A DNA stretch of 21,460 nucleotides. It comes from JAXDLW01 sp050998755 (GTDB taxonomy: Bacteria; Chloroflexota; Dormibacteria; DASZGP01). The stretch lies in contig JBPCPW010000096.1 in assembly GCA_050998755.1 (NCBI GenBank), positions 1 through 21,460 on the forward strand, in the 5' to 3' direction. A program made the position numbers and the translations under genes. Below, one piece after another: positions 6,450 through 12,714 of this stretch (its first letter is position 1; each line of letters begins with the position of its first letter). Below the pieces are notes generated by a model. The model saw only the letters and a program-made list of their open reading frames with translations. It had not been told where the DNA came from and did not search any database.

Positions 6450-7100
6450 TCAGATCTTCGCGACGATCGATCGGGCCAGGGTGATCTCACGATCCTTGAA
6501 GTCAGCGGGAGCACCCTGCTGGACGAGGCGGCTGATGAAGACATACTTGGCGCCCTTCCGGGCCAGGACCACACCGCCGTCATCCAGCCCGGGCTGCCAG
6601 TAGGCCTCGTCCCCGAGACCGCTGATGGACTGCTTGTCCTTACCGGCCTTGACGCTGTCCCAGATCCTGGACAGCCTTGTGTCCACGGAAACGATGAATC
6701 CCGGCAGCCCCGGGTTATCCGGGGCCAGCTGGGCCAGCTCCCCGGTGATCGGGATCATGTACAGGCAGGCTGCCGAGTCTCCGACGCCCAGTACGCCGCT
6801 GCTGGACGAGAGTTCAAAGGGTGCCGCGCTTGTGCCCAGCTGCGTGTCACCCATCGCCGTCTGCGCCTCTTGCGGAGTGAAGAGGCCGCAGACGTATTGA
6901 TATGCCGCGACCTGCTCCGCCTTAGTCCGCGGGCCGGGCGACCCTCCGCCCGTTGTGGCGGTGGCGGCGACAGCAGGGTTCCCAGCGCCAGCAGCCGGGG
7001 CGGCCCCCGTCGCACCGCAGCCAGCCAGCCCAGCAGCGGCAGCAATCAATGCGGCCGACGCGCAGCTCCGGATTTTCCGCATCTGGAATTCACGTTGCAA
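6450..7100 (-). CDS. Putative lipoprotein (DUF3558-like), paralogue 1
   Basis: The 216-aa precursor has a basic n-region (MRKIR), a hydrophobic stretch and the lipobox LAGC, giving lipid-modified Cys28. A Gly/Ala/Pro-rich, low-complexity spacer (29-60) precedes a compact domain with C71 in YVCGLFTPQEAQTAMG and C112 in SAACLYM, a likely disulfide. It then reads SISGLGDEAYWQPGLDDGGV and VLARKGAKYVFISRL, and ends ITLARSIVAKI. This resembles DUF3558-type actinobacterial lipoproteins of unknown function. It is paralogous to the two lipoproteins at 10561-11685: same GLGD[ED]A[YF]WQP block, same paired cysteines, same KI end as the first. I chose TTG 7100 because GGAGGG lies 8 nt upstream; ATG at 7082 would shorten only the n-region. 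It follows the AfsR-like regulator by 59 bp on the same strand, probably co-transcribed. Confidence 0.8.
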   Translation of the reverse strand: MQREFQMRKIRSCASAALIAAAAGLAGCGATGAAPAAGAGNPAVAATATTGGGSPGPRTKAEQVAAYQYVCGLFTPQEAQTAMGDTQLGTSAAPFELSSSSGVLGVGDSAACLYMIPITGELAQLAPDNPGLPGFIVSVDTRLSRIWDSVKAGKDKQSISGLGDEAYWQPGLDDGGVVLARKGAKYVFISRLVQQGAPADFKDREITLARSIVAKI

Positions 7101-7159
7101 TTGGTGGTCCCTCCGAAATCCGTACTCAGCGATTGACAGCCTGGCGGTCGGGACGAAAA

Positions 7160-9997
7160 TCAGGCGAAAGGCTGCGGAGCGTCGCGACTGGTTGTCGGGC
7201 TCCCGGCCAGGACCGCCGCGACGGCGTCTGGCAGTGCGAGGACTCGAGCGCCTGCTGTGATTCGCTCGATGTCGACAGCCTCGAGGGCTGCGCGGGCAAT
7301 CGCGAGTGCATCGTCGACCTGCGCAAGCTCATCCGGCGCAAAGAGCGGCGACCCCAGCTCCTCGCGTGCCCGCATGGTGACGGTGAGCAAGCGCAGAGCC
7401 TGGTCGGCGTCACCGGTTGTCGCCGCGATGGCGGCGATCGCCTCCAGGCAGTCGAGTTGGCCCTCGTCGAAACCGAGCTCCGTGTAGAGGCGCAGCGCGT
7501 CGACGGCCAGGCCTCTGGCCTGGTCGGTCTCGCCCCGGCGGCGACGTACGATCGCGAGGTTGCTGAGGGCCGCCGCGATGCCGCGACCATCCCCGCGAAG
7601 GCGATAGTTGACCAGCGCGGTACTGAAGAATTCCATCGCGTGGTCGAGGTCCCCGGAGATGCGGGCGACCATGCCGAGGTTGTTGTGGGCAGTGGCGATT
7701 CCCTGCGCATCGCCGAGACGCTCGATGATTTCGCGACCCTCCTCACCATGACGGCGTGCCGTCTCGAGGTCACCGCTCATCATCGCGGTGATGCAGAGGT
7801 TGTTGAGGGCGGCGGCAACCCCGCGCTCGTCCCCCAGGACGCGGCAGCATTGCAGCGATTCCTCGCCGAGGCCTATCGCTTCGGCAAACTCGCCGGTGAT
7901 CCTCGACAGGGCCGCCGCGCCGCGGCCCGCAAGGGCTCGCGCCGCCCTGGGCTCTGACGTCGTCGCCGCCAGCACCCGACTGAGCCACATGCGACCCTCG
8001 CCGACTCGTCCCGCCATGTACCAGAACCACCACATCGTGCCGGCTATCTCCAGCGCGCGCTCCGCCTCCCAGCCATCACCAAGAAACCAGGCCAGGGCGC
8101 CGTGCACGTTGTCGATCTCGCGGCGAAGCCGGTCCATCCAAAGCGGTTGGTCCGGTCCTGCCCAGGCTTGCGCGTCGGGTACGAAGTCGTGGTACCAGTT
8201 CGCGTGACACGTCCGCGCTACGGTCGCCTCCCCTGAGGCCGTCAATCGCTCGGCTGAGAACTGGCGCACGATCTCGAGCATGCGATAGCCAGTTTGGTCG
8301 CGCCCGGACTCGGCCACCAGCATCGACTTGTCGACCAAGCGGCTGCAGACGTCAAGAACGTCCGTCCCGGGGGCCAGCGGTCCCCATCCGCCCACGACCG
8401 CCTCCGCCGCACCAGGGCTGAAGCTCCCTGCGAACACGCTGATTCGCCGAAGGGCGATCTTCTCTGGCTCATCCAGCATCTCGTGGCTCCACTCGATACA
8501 GGCGCGCATGGTGCGGTGCCGCGCGTCCACAGAGCGAGATCCGCCGAGGGCGTCGATCCGTTCCGCGACGCGCGTCGCGACCTCCAGTAGAGACAAGCTG
8601 CTCAGTCGGGCCGCGGCCAATTCGATGGCCAGGGGCAGGCCGTCAAGCCGCCGGCAAAGGGCGGCCGCGATGGCGGCATCACCAGGCCCGAGGGTGAAGC
8701 CGGGTCGAGCGGCGCTGGCACGGTCCACCAGCAGGCGTACCGCATCCGCGGCCTCGTCATGGGAGCTGTGGTCGCCGGCGGCGGGGACATCCATTCCCGG
8801 CACGGTGAAGACGACCTCGCCCGAAATGCCCAGCGGTTCTCGGCTCGTCACCAGTACTCGAAGTCCCGGTGCCGCCTCCAGCAACTGGCTGCATAGTTCC
8901 GCGCAACCCTGGGCCAGACGTTCACAGTTGTCCAGTACGAGCAGCGCACGGCGCTGCTGGAGCCGGGTCACCAGCTGTGCCGGAAGCGGGATGCCGCGAC
9001 GCTCGCGTACCCCCAGCACCGCCGCGACCTGGCGACCAACCGACGCACCGGGATCGAGAGGCCCGAGGTCAACGAGGTGAACGCCGCCAGGGTGACCGGA
9101 GGCGGCCAGCCGGGCCAACTCCAGTCCTAACCTGGTCTTACCGCAACCGCCGACGCCGCTGAGGGTCAGCAACCGGGCCGTCGCCAGGAGCTCGCCGGCG
9201 CGCGCGAGCTCCTTCTGGCGACCGATGAAGCGGCTCGGCGGGGATGGAAGCTGCGGTAGGCCGGGGGCGGCGAGGGTCGGGTCACCACGGTGAATCGCCC
9301 GGTTCAACTGCGTCAAGGGGTCGCCCGGGTCAACCCCGAGGTGGGCGTCGAGGGTGCGACATGTCGCCGCATAAACCGCGAGCGCGTCCGCGCTGCGGTC
9401 ACAACGGTGGAGAGCGAGCATGAGTTGTCCGGCCAGGCATTCCCTCGCCGGGTTGGCCGCCAGGAGACCTGTCAGCTCGGGGAGCAATGCGGCGTGACGA
9501 CCCAGCGCAAGATCGGCCTCGACCCTTTCCTCGAGGGCGTTGAGCCGCAGCTCATCGAGCCGTGCCGCGGCAGCCGCGGCGGTCGGGCCGATCGGTATTC
9601 CGCCGTACACCGGGCCGCGCCACAGTGCCAGCGCCGCGGCCAGGGCGCTGGCCGACGCGGCCAGATCACCGCGCCGGCTCCTCGCCGCCTCCACCTGGGC
9701 CTCAAACCTGACGGCGTCGATCTCCCCTGGGCTGACCTCAAGTACATAGCCTGATGACACGGTGCGGAGCCGCGGCCCCAGCGCCCGGCGCAGCACTCCC
9801 GCGTGCACGTTGAGACTGTCGCGAGCGGTCGGGGGCGGCATCTCTCCCCAGAGCTCGTCGACCAACTGGGCACGGGTGATGGCGCGGCCCCCGCCGAGAA
9901 GAAGGTGGGCCAGCAGCGCCTGCGGCTTGGGGCCACCGAGGGCAAGCACGCGATCCCCCTCTATCACCTCGACCGGACCGAGAACCCTGAACTCCAT
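7160..9997 (-). CDS. AfsR/SARP-family transcriptional regulator (BTAD, NB-ARC ATPase, TPR)
   Basis: From ATG 9997 the protein has 945 aa. Residues 1-90 form an OmpR-type winged helix (MEFRVLGPVEV, ITRAQLVDELW, LRRALG). Residues 95-240 are the bacterial transcriptional activation domain, ending DPGDPLTQLNRAI. An NB-ARC-like STAND ATPase follows: FIGRQKEL (257-264), Walker A GVGGCGKT (281-288), Walker B ALLVLDNCERL (351-361), sensor LVTSREPLG (382-390), GLPLAIELAAARL (453-465), then LVDKSML. The last third (about 650-900) is TPR-like (ALNNLCITAM, ATAHNNLGMVARISGDLDHA). In AfsR-type regulators nucleotide and TPR ligand binding gate DNA binding. ATG ATG stand in tandem at 10000/9997 behind GGAAGG and AGAGGAG; the second gives the conventional MEFRVLGP start. 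The flanking lipoproteins and the heptamer array upstream suggest local and self regulation. Confidence 0.92.
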   Translation of the reverse strand: MEFRVLGPVEVIEGDRVLALGGPKPQALLAHLLLGGGRAITRAQLVDELWGEMPPPTARDSLNVHAGVLRRALGPRLRTVSSGYVLEVSPGEIDAVRFEAQVEAARSRRGDLAASASALAAALALWRGPVYGGIPIGPTAAAAAARLDELRLNALEERVEADLALGRHAALLPELTGLLAANPARECLAGQLMLALHRCDRSADALAVYAATCRTLDAHLGVDPGDPLTQLNRAIHRGDPTLAAPGLPQLPSPPSRFIGRQKELARAGELLATARLLTLSGVGGCGKTRLGLELARLAASGHPGGVHLVDLGPLDPGASVGRQVAAVLGVRERRGIPLPAQLVTRLQQRRALLVLDNCERLAQGCAELCSQLLEAAPGLRVLVTSREPLGISGEVVFTVPGMDVPAAGDHSSHDEAADAVRLLVDRASAARPGFTLGPGDAAIAAALCRRLDGLPLAIELAAARLSSLSLLEVATRVAERIDALGGSRSVDARHRTMRACIEWSHEMLDEPEKIALRRISVFAGSFSPGAAEAVVGGWGPLAPGTDVLDVCSRLVDKSMLVAESGRDQTGYRMLEIVRQFSAERLTASGEATVARTCHANWYHDFVPDAQAWAGPDQPLWMDRLRREIDNVHGALAWFLGDGWEAERALEIAGTMWWFWYMAGRVGEGRMWLSRVLAATTSEPRAARALAGRGAAALSRITGEFAEAIGLGEESLQCCRVLGDERGVAAALNNLCITAMMSGDLETARRHGEEGREIIERLGDAQGIATAHNNLGMVARISGDLDHAMEFFSTALVNYRLRGDGRGIAAALSNLAIVRRRRGETDQARGLAVDALRLYTELGFDEGQLDCLEAIAAIAATTGDADQALRLLTVTMRAREELGSPLFAPDELAQVDDALAIARAALEAVDIERITAGARVLALPDAVAAVLAGSPTTSRDAPQPFA

Positions 9998-10038
9998 CAT
10001 CTCCTCTGCCTTCCGCCCCGAGTGTTGCACCCCTGAGG

Positions 10039-10079
10039 AAAGTAGCGCTCTTTCGTGCGATTTTCGTCGCCCTTGTGAC
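10039..10079 (-). promoter_or_regulatory. SARP-type heptamer array and -10 box of the AfsR-like regulator
   Basis: Minus strand, 5' to 3': GTCACAA (10079-10073), GACGAAA (10068-10062) and CACGAAA (10057-10051), each 11 bp apart. Then 6 nt and TACTTT (10044-10039), a TANNNT -10 box. The last two heptamers share ACGAAA; the first is diverged. SARP activators bind heptameric direct repeats at 11-bp (one helical turn) spacing, placed where a -35 box would be and about 8 bp before the -10 box. The geometry here fits activation of the regulator's own promoter, about 35 nt before its start codon. The array also lies just upstream of the divergent NTF2-like gene (start 10089). Binding is inferred. 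Confidence 0.5.
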
Positions 10080-10088
10080 CCTGGGGTC

Positions 10089-10499
10089 GTGGAAAGCCGC
10101 ACCGCCCTGGAGCTCCTTGTTGACACCCACCTGCACGCCCTGCGCGATGGTGATCTCGAGACGATCATGGGCACGGTGAGGGACGACGTGGAGTATGACC
10201 TGATCGGTGCCGTCCCCAACTCGCTGCGCGGGCGGGACGCGGTGCGTGCCCATCACCTGCAGGAATTTGCCAACACCATGCACGAGCGCGACGTCCCGCT
10301 GCGGCGCCTGTACGGCGAGGGGTTCGTTGTCGACGAGCTGATCTGGGAGGGTCGTATCACCGGCCGCGTCGGTTCACTCGTGGGCAATGGACGCCGAGTC
10401 ACCCAGCGAATCCTGCGGATCTTTGAGGTCCACGACGGCCGGGTAGCACGCCAGAGCATCTACTTCGATTTCGCCGCGATGACGCGGCAATTGCCTTGA
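10089..10499 (+). CDS. NTF2-like / SnoaL-like domain protein
   Basis: The 136-aa protein has the cone-shaped NTF2/SnoaL pattern: N-terminal helix (TALELLVDTHLHALRDGDLE), TIMGTVRDDVEYDL, an insertion GRDAVRAHHLQEFANTMHE, then strands FVVDELIWEGRITG, RVTQRILRIFEVHDGRVARQ and SIYFDFAAM. Such domains serve as small-molecule isomerases or hydratases, or as non-catalytic ligand binders; no specific catalytic set is recognised. No signal peptide is present. GTG 10089 (VESRTALEL) is the only sensible start; translation further upstream gives unrelated sequence antisense to the regulator. It is divergent from the AfsR-like gene across a 91-bp shared regulatory gap and lies 61 bp before the first plus-strand lipoprotein gene. 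Confidence 0.75.
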   Translation: MESRTALELLVDTHLHALRDGDLETIMGTVRDDVEYDLIGAVPNSLRGRDAVRAHHLQEFANTMHERDVPLRRLYGEGFVVDELIWEGRITGRVGSLVGNGRRVTQRILRIFEVHDGRVARQSIYFDFAAMTRQLP

Positions 10500-10560
10500 G
10501 CCTGACCTGGCCAGGGTGCTTTCGGCCGTATCTGACCGAATCAATCCAGAGGGAGAAACG

Positions 10561-11094
10561 ATGACCGGACTACGACACAGCAATCGATCCAGGTTCCTTC
10601 TGGGGGTCGCCCTGGTGGCGCTTTCGGCACTTGCATCTGGATGCGGGCCGGCTGGACTCAGCCACAGCTCCTCCAGTTCAAGCGGCGACAGCGCCAGTGG
10701 TGCCAGTGCAGCCTGCAACCTCTTCACCGATGCCGAGATCACGACCGCGGCGGGGCGCCCCTTCAGCAAGCATGACGGAGTTGACAGCACCCTGCTCGGG
10801 CAGTCGATCTGCACCTACCAGGGCACCGATCTGAGCACCCCGATCCAGGTGTCGATCTTCTACAACTCGAAGGCCATGCAGCTTGACCTCCTCAATGAGA
10901 ACAGCGCGGAGCACATTGCCGGCCTCGGGGACGACGCATTCTGGCAGCCGACCCTGGTCAGCATGTTCGTCCGCAAAGGCGACCACGGGATGCATATCAT
11001 CTCCGTCAATTCCTCTTTGCTGGGTGATGGGGAAAAGTCGACCCTCAGGGATTCCTTCAGAGCGCTGGCCGAGAAGGCTCTGCCGAAGATCTAG
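10561..11094 (+). CDS. Putative lipoprotein (DUF3558-like), paralogue 2
   Basis: A 177-aa precursor: basic n-region (RHSNRSR), hydrophobic LLGVALVALSALA and lipobox ASGC with Cys28 (Ala rather than Leu at -3). A Ser-rich linker (33-49) leads to a domain with C52 (AACNLFTDAEITTAAG) and C84 (SICTYQG), a likely disulfide, then HIAGLGDDAFWQPTLVSMFV, RKGDHGMHIISVNS and C-terminal ALAEKALPKI. It shares the GLGD-A-[FY]WQP block with the lipoprotein on the other side of the regulator (6450-7100). ATG 10561 has AGAGGGAG about 6 nt upstream. The stop codon abuts the next ATG directly, so the two lipoproteins are translated as a pair. Function unknown; an extracytoplasmic ligand-binding or sensor role is only inferred from the link to a STAND regulator. 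Confidence 0.8.
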   Translation: MTGLRHSNRSRFLLGVALVALSALASGCGPAGLSHSSSSSSGDSASGASAACNLFTDAEITTAAGRPFSKHDGVDSTLLGQSICTYQGTDLSTPIQVSIFYNSKAMQLDLLNENSAEHIAGLGDDAFWQPTLVSMFVRKGDHGMHIISVNSSLLGDGEKSTLRDSFRALAEKALPKI

Positions 11095-11685
11095 ATGAAG
11101 CTGATGAGAACCCCAGTCTCGAACACCGTCCTGGGCCTGGTCCTGGCTGCGGCCCTCAGCGGCTGCGGAAATCCAACGGCAGGTACCCCGGGTGGAGGTG
11201 CCAGCACCGGCACCGGCACCGGCCCTGCCTCACCAGCTGCAGCGTCGTCGGGCGGAGACAACCTGATCGCCGGCGACCCCGCGGTGAAGGCTTGTGAGCT
11301 GTTGCCCAAGAGCCAACTGGAGTCACTGCTGGGAGAGACCTTCAGCGACGGCGTACCAGGTCCGGGTAACTGCAAGGTCTACTCGGACGATGGGTCCGGT
11401 GGCACCGTCTACATAGCGGTTGGGGATTGGACGGCCTTCAAGTCCGCCGCGCAGCCCAAGCACCCAGCGCCCCTTGCGGGCACCGGGGACGAGGCGCTGA
11501 AGGCAGACGACAATGCGCTCTTCGTGCGGGTTGGTACACGCGGCCTGATGCTGCAGTTCACAGCCGCGAGCGAGAAGGACCCCGATCGCCTCCTTGCCAA
11601 GGGCAGGGGCGTCGCGGAGAGCCTTGTCAACCAACTTCGAACGGGCTCAACCGGTACCCAGCCCACCGCAACCCCGGTCCCCTGA
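11095..11685 (+). CDS. Putative lipoprotein, paralogue 3
   Basis: A 196-aa precursor with an n-region MKLMRTPVSN, a hydrophobic core and lipobox LSGC (Cys24). It is followed by a Gly/Thr/Ser-rich spacer that includes a short GGCACC triplication in the DNA (about 11207-11222). The domain starts at C67 (KACELLPKSQLESLLG) with a second cysteine C93 (GNCKVYS), then GTVYIAVGDWTAFKSA, a diverged block AGTGDEALKADDNALFVRVG and LMLQFTAASEKDPDRLLAKG. It ends in a Thr/Pro-rich tail. The cysteine spacing and the GDEA block mark it as a diverged member of the same family as the other two lipoproteins. The ATG touches the previous stop codon (TAGATG), so translation is probably coupled. Confidence 0.8.
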   Translation: MKLMRTPVSNTVLGLVLAAALSGCGNPTAGTPGGGASTGTGTGPASPAAASSGGDNLIAGDPAVKACELLPKSQLESLLGETFSDGVPGPGNCKVYSDDGSGGTVYIAVGDWTAFKSAAQPKHPAPLAGTGDEALKADDNALFVRVGTRGLMLQFTAASEKDPDRLLAKGRGVAESLVNQLRTGSTGTQPTATPVP

Positions 11686-11706
11686 GTGCAGCGCGCGGTG
11701 GCCTGA

Positions 11707-12633
11707 TGTACGCGGCTCGTCGAGCCCACCCTGCACGTGATGGGGACTTTCCGCGGGTGGCGTCGAATTGCCTCCAGGGACAAGTGGCTGCGCATCCACA
11801 ACACCCAGGAATGGCCCGACTACTACGACGCGACGCACGTCGAGGAACAGCGCCAGTTCTTTGATCACTACTTAAAGGACGAGGCGAACGGCTGGGAGAA
11901 CACGCCGCGGGTCCGGTATTCCCTGCTCGACCTGGAAGGCGGTGACCGTGTCGATCTACCCGCCGACGCGTTCCCGCCCGAGGACGTCGCCGACACGAAG
12001 TATTACCTCGACGGGCGGTCACGCACCCTGATCCTTGAGGCTCCGACCCAGGAGGTGGCAGCGGCCTACGACCCGACCTCGAACCCGGGTCTTGCGTCCT
12101 TCGTCGTCCGTTTCGACGAAGAAACGGTGCTCGTCGGCTACCCCAAGACACATCTCTGGGTAGAGGCGCGCGGCGCTGACGACATGGACCTCTTCGTCCT
12201 CATCCAGAAGCTGGATAAGCATGGCAGTCACCTGCAGCAGTTCACAGTGCCCAACCAGGGAGCGATGCTCATGGACCTCACCGAACGGGGTTCGTCTGTG
12301 CTTCGGTACAAGGGATCGAATGGACGCCTGCGGGTTTCGGCACGACAGTTGGACGAGACGCTGTCGACGAATTCAGTGCCCGCGCACGCCTTCGACCGGG
12401 TGGAGAAACTGAATCCTGGCGAGATCGTCGAGGTCGAGATCGATATGCTACCCGTCGGCTTGGTGTTCTACCCCGGCGAGCAGCTTCGCCTCGTGATCAG
12501 TGGTCAGAACTTGCTCGGAGGGATGATGCCCGGGGTGCGCGACTACATCCCGCAAAACAATGGCCAGCACGTAATCCACACTGGAGGGTCCTCCGCCTCG
12601 TATCTTCAGCTTCCGATCAAGCCGGTGGGCTGA
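11707..12633 (+). pseudogene. CocE/NonD (S15 family) hydrolase, 5'-truncated C-terminal part
   Basis: The frame is open from 11707 (stop at 11704) and reads LHVMGTFRGWRRIASRDKWL, then RIHNTQEWPDYYDATHVEEQ and RQFFDHYLKDEANGWENTP. This is the end of the alpha/beta-hydrolase fold of CocE/NonD esterases (X-Pro dipeptidyl-peptidase S15 group), with the probable catalytic His in RIHN. Residues from about 75 on (RVRYSLLD..., KYYLDG, GYPKTHLWVEARGADDMDLF, PGEIVEVEIDMLPVGLVFYP) form the C-terminal jelly-roll domain, ending normally at SASYLQLPIKPVG. The nucleophile Ser, the Asp and about 250-300 N-terminal residues are absent, so the product cannot be an esterase. A GTG at 11737 could start a 298-aa product but has no ribosome site and falls inside the fold. 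The break sits only about 20 bp after the lipoprotein stop. Confidence 0.78.
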
Positions 12634-12714
12634 CGCAATGCTGAAGGCGGACAGGGGCCCAGTTCGCCTGGCCACGCTGCGGCATGCAATGCGCCTCCCG
12701 ATCAGCGCTCTGTA

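Noticed and set aside
6953..7957. 334-codon plus-strand frame
   Set aside because: Antisense to the AfsR-like regulator and lipoprotein signal region; composition is that of a high-GC shadow frame.
10038..10054. GAAAG...CTTTC inverted repeat as an operator
   Set aside because: Only 5-bp arms with mismatches inside; it overlaps the better supported -10 box and 11-bp-phased heptamer array.
9762..10088. N-terminal extension of the NTF2-like protein upstream of GTG 10089
   Set aside because: The extension is antisense to the regulator's DNA-binding domain and Arg/Ser/Pro-rich without homology; the NTF2 fold begins right after 10089.
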